A DNA stretch of 37,345 bases from a bacterium (GTDB lineage Bacteria; Patescibacteriota; Gracilibacteria; UBA1369; PNNO01): positions 1 through 37,345 of the forward strand of contig JAGGUZ010000009.1 in the NCBI GenBank assembly GCA_021158225.1. Reading direction: 5' to 3'. The notes beneath the pieces are model-generated. The model was not told the origin of the DNA and ran no database searches. It was given only the letters and a program-made list of their open reading frames with translations. Shown in pieces: positions 1-9,230 of the stretch (positions are counted from its first letter, which is position 1; each line of letters opens with the position of its first letter). The translations under genes were made by a program, and so were the position numbers.

Positions 1-2804
1 AGGAAAGTAGATGGATTTACATTTTCTTCTCCAGACAACAATTTTTTGGGAGATGTAAATTTTGATAGACCTTTCATTTTGACAAGTGCTCCGCGTGAAA
101 ATTTAACAAGACCCGGGAATCTTATGGTCATACTTTCTGAGACGGCGACTTTCTCAAGTGTATTCATTATAAATTTCGCTGATCCGACAGCTGCCAAAGA
201 TAATGCAAAGGCAAGCGCAAAATTCTTACCCATGCTTTTCGGCTCCCATATGTGTTTTGCCCCTCCGAAATTTACAAGGCCAAGAGAGTCGAATCCTTGC
301 ATTACAAGTCTTGATCCAACTACGCTTCCGGCTGCAACACCTGTCATAGACATTGTAGTTGAAGCCACACTTGCAAAACTAAATCCTGTCGCCGCTGTTG
401 TGCCAAATAGCTGTGCACTTAAAGCACCAGCCGCTAACCCTCCGCCTACCGCCGTAGCTATAGCTGCGGCCATTATAAGCGTGGTAGCTATGCCCTTCCA
501 AGCACCTTCTTTAATATACCTATCCCTGCTCTTCTTAACTTCATTTACCTGCTGTTCGACCTTTTTTATTGCAGCAAGGCTTAACGGTGATTTTGGACTG
601 TTTAATGCAATATCAAGCTTTTTTAGTACGTTTTTCAAATATCTTTTTCGTTGAAGAATCATTGATTGAGGCAATCCTTTTGTTTTTGCAGGATCATCCA
701 ACGAAGCCTCTATTTGTTTTTTAATATCAATAGCATCATTACGAGCTGATACCATTGTTTCCTTTAAATATTTTATTTTCTCGATTCCTTCGTCAAAGCG
801 CAATACAACAAATTGAGGATTTTGTTTCGCTTGTTTTTCTATAATTTTCCCAATATATGGAATTGGTCTTGCCGCATCCTGTATTTTCTCCATGTCTTTT
901 TCCATTTTCTGAAGGTGTGGACTTATTTCTTTTTGTATTAACGGTGCAAACAGAGGGGAATTTATAAGAGCATCGGTATTATTTAAAGATGGGTCTTGTT
1001 TCATACCCATGAATTTTGATACGGCGTTTATGTTGTTTGCGAAATATCTCACCCTTTTTTTCATTTCACCGATTTTTTTTGTTATTTTTTCGTCGTCAGG
1101 AGAAAGTATTTTTAACATTTGTGCATTTCCTATAAATTTTAATGCTGCCGAGTGCATACTCTTAACTAGTGTCAAATAGCCGGAAAGTTTTACTAAAATA
1201 TCTCTCGCTTCTTCTTTTGGAATGTCGGAGATTGTCTTGTATTTTTTTGTTATCTTTTTAAAAGAATCAAATCCGTCTTGTTCATTGTCCAAATTGTCAA
1301 ATACCAAATCTTCCAATTTCGCTGATTGATGTGTTGTTTGCTCTCTAATTGCGCGTCTTGCTCCAAAAGATAATTTTCCTGTTTTATAAAATCTATTAAG
1401 TACATCATGAAGATTTAATGGATTATCTATCATTGGATTTCGCTCATACCAATTTTTTACTTGAACATCTTCCTGAGCCATTCCAAATTGGAGTTCTTGC
1501 GCTCTTAAAAGTTGCAATTGCGGTATTTCGGCAACACCACAGTTGTCTACAGCAAGTCGCTCAAGTTTTTCGCTATCTTTGGCTTTTAATATTTCCGCCA
1601 TAGTTTTTTTTGAACTTGTGCTTGAAGGATTCATTCTTTTCATTGATAAGAATGAATTTGCGAGTGATCTTTTCGCGGATATAAGTACAAGTTCTTTTCT
1701 ATACCATGTTGCATTGTTCACCAGTACGGCAATATTCCTTTGTAAGAGCGCAATTTTTTTATCTATTGTTACGTGCGGATGTTTTTTTTGGTATTCTCTA
1801 AGCTCATTTGTCGTTTCTTTTATTCGAGCTGGTATTTTTTTTAATTTATTTACAGCTTCTTTCTGTTGATTCAAAAGTGTAGACTCCATTTGTAGGGTCA
1901 TCTTTATGGCATCAACCGCTTTAAGAGTTTTTCCTTCACTAACTGCGATGATTGAAGTTAATAAAAACTTTACCAGAGAATTCTGGTTTAAATTTTTTGT
2001 TAATTGTTCAAAGTTTTTTGGATCTAATTTTTTTAGTTTTTCAACATTTTTTACGATGAATATGTCTACGGTTTCCTTTTTTACTCCGGTTTTAATTAGG
2101 GCTGACATAATTGTATTTAAGCCTTTGTTTCCTATTTGCAGGCCAGTTTTTTCCCTTATATCTTTGCATTTTTTAAAAAAATCTATATGCTCTTTAAGTC
2201 TTTGAGTCTCTTTTTTTGCAGCATCTAGATTGCCCCAACAATAATGATTAAAAATTGTATAGAATAAATTCTTATGTTTTTGGATATCTCCTATTCTTAA
2301 AATATAAGCATTTTCTACAATTTGTTGCATTGCGAGATTAATTTTTTTTAGAGGAATTCTCTTTGTTTTCGCCAGTGATAAATAAGTTTTTACATTATCC
2401 GAGATATTTAAAGAAAGCCCAATATCCCTAAAAGCTTCAACTGTGCTTTGTAATTCATTCTCTGTCTCTCTTACTTCCATCGCATGTCTTTCTTGGAGCA
2501 ACTTGTTTTTTAATTCGTTTGATTTTTTATATAAAAGGCCGTTGTACTTGGTCATTTCGTTTTTTGTAGCCTCGTTCCCATCGATTACATCGTCAATGGC
2601 TCTGTCCATTGAGGCCAAATATTCCCCTTTATCCTTTTCTTTACCGGGGTAATTTAGTTTATTTATAAAACCGGAAACTTCTCTTTGTTTTTTTGTTAGA
2701 TATAGTTTTGCTTGATTCGTAAAATCCTTCCAATTTCCTTCAACTTTTTTTGGAGCCTGATTTGTTTTTGTTTCGAAATTTTGTTTTGCCTGTTCAAAAA
2801 CCAT
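1..2804 (-). CDS. Large unrecognised helical protein with C-terminal hydrophobic segments (partial, runs off left edge)
   Basis: The minus-strand frame from ATG at 2804 is open without a stop to position 1, giving 934 codons with the C-terminus missing. I do not recognise the family. Roughly the first 760 residues are hydrophilic, rich in Lys, Glu and Gln, and look mostly alpha-helical or coiled coil. Around residues 765-850 there is an Ala/Gly/Thr-rich hydrophobic stretch with at least one membrane-like segment, and a second hydrophobic helix lies near residues 858-880, followed by another basic stretch. There is no N-terminal signal peptide. It follows the 107-residue gene by 3 nt, so the two are probably co-transcribed. 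A cytoplasmic helical domain anchored near its C-terminus is the simplest picture; the function is unknown. Confidence 0.8.
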   Translation of the reverse strand, partial: MVFEQAKQNFETKTNQAPKKVEGNWKDFTNQAKLYLTKKQREVSGFINKLNYPGKEKDKGEYLASMDRAIDDVIDGNEATKNEMTKYNGLLYKKSNELKNKLLQERHAMEVRETENELQSTVEAFRDIGLSLNISDNVKTYLSLAKTKRIPLKKINLAMQQIVENAYILRIGDIQKHKNLFYTIFNHYCWGNLDAAKKETQRLKEHIDFFKKCKDIREKTGLQIGNKGLNTIMSALIKTGVKKETVDIFIVKNVEKLKKLDPKNFEQLTKNLNQNSLVKFLLTSIIAVSEGKTLKAVDAIKMTLQMESTLLNQQKEAVNKLKKIPARIKETTNELREYQKKHPHVTIDKKIALLQRNIAVLVNNATWYRKELVLISAKRSLANSFLSMKRMNPSSTSSKKTMAEILKAKDSEKLERLAVDNCGVAEIPQLQLLRAQELQFGMAQEDVQVKNWYERNPMIDNPLNLHDVLNRFYKTGKLSFGARRAIREQTTHQSAKLEDLVFDNLDNEQDGFDSFKKITKKYKTISDIPKEEARDILVKLSGYLTLVKSMHSAALKFIGNAQMLKILSPDDEKITKKIGEMKKRVRYFANNINAVSKFMGMKQDPSLNNTDALINSPLFAPLIQKEISPHLQKMEKDMEKIQDAARPIPYIGKIIEKQAKQNPQFVVLRFDEGIEKIKYLKETMVSARNDAIDIKKQIEASLDDPAKTKGLPQSMILQRKRYLKNVLKKLDIALNSPKSPLSLAAIKKVEQQVNEVKKSRDRYIKEGAWKGIATTLIMAAAIATAVGGGLAAGALSAQLFGTTAATGFSFASVASTTMSMTGVAAGSVVGSRLVMQGFDSLGLVNFGGAKHIWEPKSMGKNFALAFALSLAAVGSAKFIMNTLEKVAVSESMTIRFPGLVKFSRGALVKMKGLSKFTSPKKLLSGEENVNPSTF

Positions 2805-2807
2805 ATT

Positions 2808-3131
2808 TTAGAGTGAGTCTAGTTTTTTGAGGATTTCTTCTGGATTTTCATTGTTTTTTAATTTTGTTTTTTCTGAAGATTTTATTGTTTTTTCAATGTA
2901 TTTATTTGAAATTTCTTTAATTTTTTTTAAATATTCTTTTCCGAATCCAAATTTATGAATAGTTTTAAACTTGTGTAAATCTTGCGCTTTTTTGGCTTTC
3001 GCAAAAAAAGCATTAATTTTTACAAGTTCATCATCAGTTGCGGAATCAACTAATTTAAGCCATTCATGCCTTGATTTCGTATCGAGATACATTGTACTTT
3101 GAATCATTTTTTTGATTTTGTTTTTATCCAT
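2808..3131 (-). CDS. Small basic hypothetical protein (107 aa)
   Basis: A complete frame of 107 codons begins at ATG 3131 and ends 3 nt before the large helical protein. It is Lys-rich and appears all-helical, with no signal peptide, membrane segment or cysteine pair. I do not recognise the family. The tight spacing to the large downstream gene suggests a two-gene unit, perhaps with physically interacting products, which is inference only. The 87-nt gap to aspartate aminotransferase upstream could hold its own promoter, but no convincing pair of hexamers is visible there. Confidence 0.65.
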   Translation of the reverse strand: MDKNKIKKMIQSTMYLDTKSRHEWLKLVDSATDDELVKINAFFAKAKKAQDLHKFKTIHKFGFGKEYLKKIKEISNKYIEKTIKSSEKTKLKNNENPEEILKKLDSL

Positions 3132-3218
3132 TTGTTTTGAGGCTCGAAAATATCTATATATTTTATCACAAAAAATGCATAGAATAAAGGAAAACGCAAT
3201 GTCTATACTCTTTTGAAT

Positions 3219-4382
3219 TTATCCAAAAAACTTTTCCAGCCTTATCAAACATTCGTTAATCTTCTCTTCCGATGTTGCAAACGAAAGTCTTACATGTTCA
3301 TCTGTTCCAAATGCTGCTCCCGGGACAGCTGCGATATGGGCTTCGACAAGCAGTTTTTCAGCCATTTGAGTTGAATTTGTAATATTGCTATCGTAATGAC
3401 TCGACAAATTTGGATATAAATAAAACGCTCCTCCCGGTTTAACACATTTAATTCCTTCGATTTTACTCAAACCATCTAAAAACATATCCCGTCTTTTTTT
3501 GTATATTTGAATCATTTTCCCTACTTCGTCTTGCGAGCCGTTAAGCGCTTCTATTCCCGCAATTTGAGCAATCGTATTGGGGTTTCCCGTTATGTGAGAC
3601 AGTGCACCTCCTATTTTTTTAGCTAATTCCAAGGGTATTCCGGCATAACCGATTCTCCATCCGGGCATTGCGTAAGTTTTGGATAGTCCATTTAAAGTTA
3701 TTGTTTTATTCCAGATGTCTTCACCAAGTGAAGCTATGCTAAAATATTCTTCCTCAAACACAAGCCTTTCATAAATTTCATCCGACAAAATCCAAATATT
3801 ATGTTTTAAGCAAAGCTCGGCAATTTTTTCTTTTTCTTCTTTTGGAATAATTGCTCCGGTTGGGTTTGATGGATCATTAAGAATGAGCAAGCGAGTTTTA
3901 TCTGTTATTTTTTCGGCAATTGCATCGGCTGTAATTGCAAATTTATTTTCTTCTCTTGCTTCTACAAAAACAGGGTTTGCCCCACATAGTCTAATGTCAT
4001 CCGGATAGGTTACCCAATAAGGGGCAGGAACTATTACTTCATCACCGGGATTGCATAGTGCGAGCACGGTCGCGAATAAAATCGGTTTTGCTCCTGAAGC
4101 TACAACTATTTCGTTTACATCATATTTAAGATTATTTTCACGCTTAAATTTTCCGGAAATAGCCTGTCTAAGCTCAATTTTTCCAGTGGCCGGTGTATAC
4201 TTGCCATGACCTTCTCTAGCGGCTTTTTCGGCTACAAGTCTAATATTCTCAGGTACTTGAAAATCCGGTTGTCCTACCGCCATGTTTATTATGTCTATTC
4301 CTTGTTTAGTCAACTCTCCCGCCTTTTGATTTAAAGAAAGAGTTGCGGATGGTGTCATTTTTTGAATTCTTTCCGATAACAT
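3219..4382 (-). CDS. aspC: Aspartate aminotransferase, PLP-dependent, class I
   Basis: 387 residues, the usual length for the short (Ib, Thermus/Bacillus-like) aspartate aminotransferases. Fold-type I landmarks are in order: NPTG at 173-176, the Asp201/Tyr204 pair that contacts the cofactor ring, the Schiff-base lysine Lys235 in a SKTYAMPGWRIGY context, and the carboxylate-binding arginine at about 365 (RLSF). Known for the family: oxaloacetate plus glutamate gives aspartate plus 2-oxoglutarate, in the cytosol. It begins 11 nt after pckA, so both enzymes of the PEP/oxaloacetate/aspartate node are probably made from one transcript. Related transaminases (aromatic, alanine, MalY-like) cannot be fully excluded from sequence alone. 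The start lacks a Shine-Dalgarno, as elsewhere in the window. Confidence 0.9.
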   Translation of the reverse strand: MLSERIQKMTPSATLSLNQKAGELTKQGIDIINMAVGQPDFQVPENIRLVAEKAAREGHGKYTPATGKIELRQAISGKFKRENNLKYDVNEIVVASGAKPILFATVLALCNPGDEVIVPAPYWVTYPDDIRLCGANPVFVEAREENKFAITADAIAEKITDKTRLLILNDPSNPTGAIIPKEEKEKIAELCLKHNIWILSDEIYERLVFEEEYFSIASLGEDIWNKTITLNGLSKTYAMPGWRIGYAGIPLELAKKIGGALSHITGNPNTIAQIAGIEALNGSQDEVGKMIQIYKKRRDMFLDGLSKIEGIKCVKPGGAFYLYPNLSSHYDSNITNSTQMAEKLLVEAHIAAVPGAAFGTDEHVRLSFATSEEKINECLIRLEKFFG

Positions 4383-4393
4383 GATTTTAAGTG

Positions 4394-5941
4394 TTATCTA
4401 AATACCGCGGAAATTTTGGGATCCAAGTGCGGATATTTTGCAAAATATTCAAGCCGTTCTTTTTTAAGCTTTTCAACAATTTTGTTGTATTCATCCAATC
4501 GATCGGTTCGTTCGTAAAGCTTTTTTGGTTGGATTATTTCAATGTCTTTAATTTTTGGTACGCTTGATGCAATCATATACCCAAAATCAGGATCTTGTTC
4601 CCATTGGATTGTTCCTTCTGCGATTCCTTTAACTACTGCTGAAGAATGAGGAATTTTAATCTTTTTGGAAACGTCATTTTCTTTCGGACCACCCACTCTG
4701 CCGGTATTCATCATAAATACTTCCATATCGATTTTTTCCAGCAACTCCTTGAGTCTATTGCCCTGCATGTCATCAAGTAGTGGGAAGAATGGATTGGTTC
4801 CCGGGATTCGTAGCGCTTTTCCCGCTTCCGATTTGCCACCTGCCGAAGTTCCTGTTGTTTCTCCGAGCATAAAATATGCGGCAGCCTGTTCACTCGGCAA
4901 TTTGGTAACTGCCGGAATAACATTTGAATTTCTGTTTAAAATAATTAGTGCATCAGCTTTGCCGGTTTCGTTTGCCGGTGCAGCATTTTTAATCTCTTTT
5001 AAAGAGAAAACAGCCCGTCCGTTCTTTGTATATGATGTGTCGAAAAAATCCAGTTCGCCTTCTTCGTTTTGAGAAACATTTTCCAAATATGCCTCTTTGG
5101 AAATAGTAGCCGAGTGAATAGCAGCTTCTGTTTCCGGATTTAATCCGAAAGTTTTTGCAAAACAACCGGCTTCCGTGGCATAAACTCTGCCGTTTGGCAT
5201 AAGTGCAATAAAATCATCCTGAACAGGTTTTGAATTATTTTGACTGGTAAAAGTGGTTGTTGTTTTCCCGGTACCTGAAAGACCTATAATAAGCAATGTT
5301 TTATCACCTTGATTAGTCGGAACAATTTTACATCCTGCATGGAGCGCAAGTCCTCCTCTTTTATAAATAATATTATTCCACATTCTAAGACCGGCCTTTT
5401 TCGATTCCCCAAAATAATCGGAATTGCAAACACGAGTTATGTTATTTTCAAGATCAACTGTGATTACTCTGTCATCCGGATAACCCTGAACAGCCAAATT
5501 CGGTGTCATAATTATTGTTAATTCCGCTTGAAAATTTTCATTCTCATAACTTTCCAAGGGGTAGTACATCATCTTTTGCATTGCCGCAATATTTGCTGTA
5601 GATTTCTCGATAATAAGTCTTGCCTTGGTTCTAAAACTCAGGTCATCTCCAATATAGCCGTCAATTACAACAACTTCTTTCCCCTTTAAATAATCATTTT
5701 GGAGTTGTGCGACTTCATCACCTTTTCCTCTGCTAATTGATTGCATGGTGTGATTCTCGGGATGATCGGTTATGATAAAAGTACTTGGTGCGCTACGTGA
5801 CGTTACTCTGGTTGAAACATTCCAATTTCCATATTTTGTTTTTTTTGCGTTTGGCATGGTAGCAATCATTTCATCGAGTTGCTCAAAAGAAGGATTATAC
5901 AAAAATGTACAATCGTCTGGGAGTTGTACAGAATTATTCAT
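4394..5941 (-). CDS. pckA: Phosphoenolpyruvate carboxykinase (ATP), divergent subgroup
   Basis: Interconverts oxaloacetate + ATP and PEP + CO2 + ADP. The frame opens at a TTG (5950), but the ATG at 5941 is the likelier start, giving 515 residues. Numbered from the TTG, the kinase-1a P-loop GLSGTGKT is at 223-230, the kinase-2 metal motif QDDF at 244-247, and a metal-site histidine in LALHAGC near 204. The C-terminal half is unusual. Where E. coli-type enzymes read YxxSGxTAKxAGTE and NTGWxGGPYG, this one has YFMLGETTGTSAGG and NTGRVGGPKE, so it is an atypical subgroup although nucleotide and metal sites are intact. It is followed after 11 nt by aspartate aminotransferase. A candidate promoter lies at 5980-6008, making pckA-aspC a likely operon. 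Confidence 0.9.
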   Translation of the reverse strand: MNNSVQLPDDCTFLYNPSFEQLDEMIATMPNAKKTKYGNWNVSTRVTSRSAPSTFIITDHPENHTMQSISRGKGDEVAQLQNDYLKGKEVVVIDGYIGDDLSFRTKARLIIEKSTANIAAMQKMMYYPLESYENENFQAELTIIMTPNLAVQGYPDDRVITVDLENNITRVCNSDYFGESKKAGLRMWNNIIYKRGGLALHAGCKIVPTNQGDKTLLIIGLSGTGKTTTTFTSQNNSKPVQDDFIALMPNGRVYATEAGCFAKTFGLNPETEAAIHSATISKEAYLENVSQNEEGELDFFDTSYTKNGRAVFSLKEIKNAAPANETGKADALIILNRNSNVIPAVTKLPSEQAAAYFMLGETTGTSAGGKSEAGKALRIPGTNPFFPLLDDMQGNRLKELLEKIDMEVFMMNTGRVGGPKENDVSKKIKIPHSSAVVKGIAEGTIQWEQDPDFGYMIASSVPKIKDIEIIQPKKLYERTDRLDEYNKIVEKLKKERLEYFAKYPHLDPKISAVFR

Positions 5942-5979
5942 GGCACACAATGTTTAAATAGTGAAAACTTTATGTGTGC

Positions 5980-6008
5980 ATCTTAGAATGAACATGTGAT
6001 GTGAGCAA
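5980..6008 (-). promoter_or_regulatory. Candidate promoter for pckA-aspC
   Basis: On the minus strand TTGCTC (6003-6008) and TAAGAT (5980-5985) are separated by 17 bp, the spacing seen at other promoters here. Transcription would begin about 30 nt upstream of the pckA ATG. The leader holds a 7-bp inverted repeat, GCACACA at 5943-5949 and TGTGTGC at 5973-5979, which ends just before the start codon. Confidence 0.5.
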
Positions 6009-6017
6009 GATTAAATT

Positions 6018-6902
6018 TCAATCTCCCCAATGAAGCTTTGATCGAAGCATCTTATAATAATTTCCTCCGGTTAATCTGATCATATCAAACCATCTTGAAG
6101 ACTTTCGGATCTTTATTTCATCTCCGTATTCAAGGTCAAATGTTTCTTGCCCGTCAAGTGTTAATCCAACATGCTCTTTAACTCGATGTGTTTGGACGAC
6201 TAGTTTTAACTGCCTGTCGTTTGGTATGACAATCGGGCGAACAGAAAGTGAAGCCGGGCATACCGGTACAACAACAAATGAGTAAACGGATGGATGAACA
6301 ATTGGTCCTCCGGCTGATAAGGCGTGAGCCGTTGAGCCGGTTGGTGTTGCTACAATAATGCCGTCCGCTTCAAACTCTATAATCTTTCTTTGGTTAACCT
6401 CCAGACGCAAGTCGATTAACCGTGCGAACAGCCCTTGATTAATCACCGCGTCGTTCAGTGCTAAGTTTGTGTATATTTTTTCTCCGTCTCTATAAACCGT
6501 AATACGCAGAATGAATCTTCTGTCGATTACATAATTATTCTTAAAAACTCTATCTAATGCTCCGTACATTTTTTCCGGAGTTGTCTCTGTAAGAAATCCA
6601 AGGGTTCCCATATTTACTCCTAAAACGGGAACTTTTTTATTTCCCATCCTTCTGGCTGTTTTTAAAAGAGTTCCATCTCCGCCCAAACAAATTACCATAT
6701 CCGCTTCTCTTAAAAGTTTTTCTTTTTTGTGCCCAAGCTCGTTTCCCATAAGCGGGGCGCTGTTGTTATCAAAAAGAATTTTTTTCCCTTTCTTTTTTAG
6801 ATATTTTACAAGCTCAAATACTTCATCTTTGTGCGTGATTATATTTCGCTTGGTGATGATAGCAATTGTATCTAAGATTTTCGGGTTTTTTGTTTGGCTC
6901 AT
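6018..6902 (-). CDS. nadK: NAD kinase
   Basis: ATP (or polyphosphate)-dependent phosphorylation of NAD to NADP in the cytosol. The 294-residue protein has the family's GGDGTLL motif at 74-80, NMGTLGF at 97-103, the NDAV segment at 150-153 and the glycine-rich PTGSTAHALSAGGP stretch at 187-200. All are NAD kinase signatures, and length and order are normal. It starts 16 nt after the glycosyltransferase gene and probably shares its transcript. NADP made here is the cofactor of the Zwf and Gnd dehydrogenases encoded at 23.5-26.3 kb; that link is functional, not an operon. The region between nadK and pckA carries a separate candidate promoter. Confidence 0.95.
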   Translation of the reverse strand: MSQTKNPKILDTIAIITKRNIITHKDEVFELVKYLKKKGKKILFDNNSAPLMGNELGHKKEKLLREADMVICLGGDGTLLKTARRMGNKKVPVLGVNMGTLGFLTETTPEKMYGALDRVFKNNYVIDRRFILRITVYRDGEKIYTNLALNDAVINQGLFARLIDLRLEVNQRKIIEFEADGIIVATPTGSTAHALSAGGPIVHPSVYSFVVVPVCPASLSVRPIVIPNDRQLKLVVQTHRVKEHVGLTLDGQETFDLEYGDEIKIRKSSRWFDMIRLTGGNYYKMLRSKLHWGD

Positions 6903-6918
6903 ATTATCTCAATATTAA

Positions 6919-8019
6919 CTAAACTTTATTTATGATAGCAAGGAGTTTTCTTGCACTGGTTTTCCAGGAAAATTTTTTATATTGTTCAAGACCTTTATTT
7001 TTTAAATTTTCTCTTAAAGAAGGTGTTGATAAAAGCTTGTGCAGGGTGTTTTTTAATTCTTCTGTGGAATTTGGATTAACTAAAATTGCAGCATCTCCTA
7101 CAACTTCGGGGAGCGAGGAGGTGTTAGAGGTTATTGCTGGGCATCCACATTTCATAGCTTCAAGAGGTGGTATTCCAAACCCTTCATATAAGGATGGATA
7201 AGCGAAAATCGTTGCCAGATTATAGAGTTTGGCAAGCTCGTTTTCTGTTACATATCCTAAAAAAATAACATCATTTTCTAACTTAAGTTCTTTGACTTTC
7301 TTGAAAATATTTTCACTTTTCCAGCCGTTTTTGCCGGCTATAACAAGTTTTACTTGCGGATGATATGCCCTTATTTTTGAATAAGCTTCAATTAAGGTCT
7401 CATAATTTTTTCGCGGTTCAAGAGTTCCTACGCTAAAAATAAATTCCTTGGGAAGTTTTTTATGTTTGCGTAAAATCTCACATTCTTCTTTCTCAATAAT
7501 TCCAAAAGAGTCTGAAGCCGCATTATGAATTATTTCAATAAGACTTTCTTTTACTCCAAATCGATTTATTAGATCTTTCTTTGTGTTTTCAGATACACTA
7601 AGTACTTTTTTGATTTTTTTAAGTGCTTGTCCGAGTGTTAATTTCTCTATTAATACGGCTTTTTTATTATGATTCTCCGGATATAAAAAAGCTATTAAAT
7701 CATGGACGGCCATCAAAACCTTTATTTTATTTGGATTGTGAAGTGCTGGGATTATATAACTTGTAGGTGCTATAAAAATTTCCAAATTTTCCTTGTACGC
7801 GTCAGATAAAACTTTTTTGTGCCAGAATAATCCTTTTTTATCGATGATTTTAACTGTCGCATTCTTAAAATTATCATACGAATCAATGCTCTTATTACTA
7901 TATAAAATGTATTTATTTCCATTGTTCAGAGATAACAATGCTTTCACTAAATGAAAAGCATAGTATCCTTTCCCAGCTTTTTCGTTAACGGTTCCTCTTA
8001 TGTCTACTCCGATTTTCAT
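6919..8019 (-). CDS. Glycosyltransferase, GT4/family 1 (GT-B fold)
   Basis: 366 residues, typical for retaining GT4 enzymes. The C-terminal nucleotide-sugar domain is clear: [11 protein letters not shown] at 195-205 opens it and the E-x7-E motif is at Glu279 and Glu287 ([15 protein letters not shown]), followed by a [15 protein letters not shown] segment typical of mannosyl/glucosyl transferases. The N-terminal acceptor domain begins with MKIGVDIRG. No membrane segment is visible, so it is probably cytosolic or peripheral. It may transfer a sugar in envelope glycan or exopolysaccharide synthesis, but donor and acceptor cannot be told from sequence and no other glycan genes are adjacent. It precedes nadK by 16 nt. 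A TATAAT -10 at 8045-8050 with a palindrome just upstream probably controls it. Confidence 0.85.
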   Translation of the reverse strand: MKIGVDIRGTVNEKAGKGYYAFHLVKALLSLNNGNKYILYSNKSIDSYDNFKNATVKIIDKKGLFWHKKVLSDAYKENLEIFIAPTSYIIPALHNPNKIKVLMAVHDLIAFLYPENHNKKAVLIEKLTLGQALKKIKKVLSVSENTKKDLINRFGVKESLIEIIHNAASDSFGIIEKEECEILRKHKKLPKEFIFSVGTLEPRKNYETLIEAYSKIRAYHPQVKLVIAGKNGWKSENIFKKVKELKLENDVIFLGYVTENELAKLYNLATIFAYPSLYEGFGIPPLEAMKCGCPAITSNTSSLPEVVGDAAILVNPNSTEELKNTLHKLLSTPSLRENLKNKGLEQYKKFSWKTSARKLLAIINKV

Positions 8020-8044
8020 GTGTTTTGAGTTGGAATTCGTATTT

Positions 8045-8116
8045 ATTATAGAGTACCTGGTACAAAATTAAAAATGACTTATGTAAGCCGTTTCATGAAT
8101 TGTACCCGGGTACTCT
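8045..8116. promoter_or_regulatory. Divergent control region with two GTACC/GGTAC dyads
   Basis: Two dyads sit between the divergent glycosyltransferase and membrane-protein genes: GTACCTGGTAC at 8053-8063 and the perfect 12-bp palindrome GTACCCGGGTAC at 8102-8113. Their flanks match too, so 8050-8069 and 8098-8116 also form one long inverted repeat with centres about 50 bp apart. The left dyad lies directly upstream of a minus-strand TATAAT (8045-8050), in the -35/-10 spacer of the glycosyltransferase promoter. This arrangement suits a dimeric repressor binding two sites; an RNA hairpin is the alternative. Confidence 0.5.
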
Positions 8117-8174
8117 TTACATTTTTGGCTACTGTGTTATCTTTTATAGCGTTATATAATTAATATTTTTTATC

Positions 8175-8975
8175 GTGCCTACTCAAAATATAACCAAGCG
8201 TATAAAATCTAAATTAATGCGTTTGCCTATGGCGCAAAAGCTTATAGGGATAGGGTCTATTGTGATAATAGTCAGCTCGTTTCTAGTGTGGTATAGAGAT
8301 GTTGATGCGTTCAATCGTGGAGGTGTATATCTTGGCATTACCGGGCCACTTTACTTAATTGGATATGTTATTGTTTGTTTAAGTGTTTTTTCGTTGGCAC
8401 TTGTAAGTTTTCATTTGCTAGATAAAAAAATTCCATCACTCCCGATTAAAGAATCTATGGTTTATATATCAGGCGGAGCTATCTCGCTTTTTCTTTTGAT
8501 TATCGCGAATTCTATTTATTTTCATCCTCAATTCGGACTAAATATCACATCAAAAGAATATGGAATTGGAATGATACTTGCTTTTATAGGTTCGATTTCA
8601 GTGATTGTAGGAGGGGTGCTTCAAAGCAAAGAAAGTGGTACGAGTAGATTAATAAAGGAGTTTCAAGAGGAAGCAAAATTGCCGGATAGTGATCCGGTTA
8701 TAGAACTTAATAATTTTCAAAGAGAACAAGAGAAAAGAAAAGAAAAACTCAGTGAAAACCCTCGTCAAAACAATCCTTTGCCGGAAAGAGGACGTGAATA
8801 TAAGATTAAGTCTCACGGAATTACGGAGTCTAATAATCCTACAAAAGTAAGGATGGAACCTTATCCGGATGTTTCTCAAATTAAAAGGGAAAAAGATCTT
8901 GCGCCGTCTTCTTCAAGCCCTAAAGCGGAAAAAGATAATATAAATCCGAATTCAGTTATTCGTATGGATCTTTAA
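8175..8975 (+). CDS. Four-helix membrane protein with long charged C-terminal tail
   Basis: 266 residues from a GTG start; an ATG at residue 15 (8217) is an alternative. Four hydrophobic segments are visible, at about residues 20-42, 52-82, 93-116 and 126-147. They are followed by about 110 hydrophilic residues rich in Glu, Lys, Pro and Ser that look disordered and should be cytoplasmic. I do not recognise a family. A TATAAT lies 15 nt upstream (8155-8160), which would give a very short leader. The zinc-ribbon gene follows after 14 nt and is probably co-transcribed. Confidence 0.7.
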   Translation: MPTQNITKRIKSKLMRLPMAQKLIGIGSIVIIVSSFLVWYRDVDAFNRGGVYLGITGPLYLIGYVIVCLSVFSLALVSFHLLDKKIPSLPIKESMVYISGGAISLFLLIIANSIYFHPQFGLNITSKEYGIGMILAFIGSISVIVGGVLQSKESGTSRLIKEFQEEAKLPDSDPVIELNNFQREQEKRKEKLSENPRQNNPLPERGREYKIKSHGITESNNPTKVRMEPYPDVSQIKREKDLAPSSSSPKAEKDNINPNSVIRMDL

Positions 8976-8989
8976 CATGTTGATTATTT

Positions 8990-9199
8990 ATGAATAAACA
9001 AAAATCCGGAGTATTCGGAGAAAAAATTTTATATTATTGCAAAGATTGTGAAAAATTTGTTGACGCTCAGCAAGTTGGGAGAAGATATGTCTTTAGATGT
9101 CCGATATGTAAAACGAAAAATGTGGCATTTGGTACGGAGAAGAGTTTAAGGAATTTCTTCCATATAGATGATGAGAAGGAGGAAGTTACTAAAAAATAA
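8990..9199 (+). CDS. Small zinc-ribbon protein (69 aa)
   Basis: 69 residues from an ATG 14 nt after the membrane-protein gene. Two CxxC pairs (Cys17/Cys20 and Cys37/Cys40, in YYCKDCEKF and FRCPICKTK) about 17 residues apart form a classic zinc-ribbon knuckle, followed by a charged tail. It is probably a single-domain zinc protein that binds nucleic acid or protein. The partner is unknown, and no longer homologous domain is visible. Confidence 0.7.
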   Translation: MNKQKSGVFGEKILYYCKDCEKFVDAQQVGRRYVFRCPICKTKNVAFGTEKSLRNFFHIDDEKEEVTKK

Positions 9200-9230
9200 T
9201 TTAAGAAAAAGTTTATTATTTATTTAAAAA

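Noticed and set aside
5942-5950. TTG start for pckA
   Set aside because: It gains three residues only; an ATG follows at 5941.
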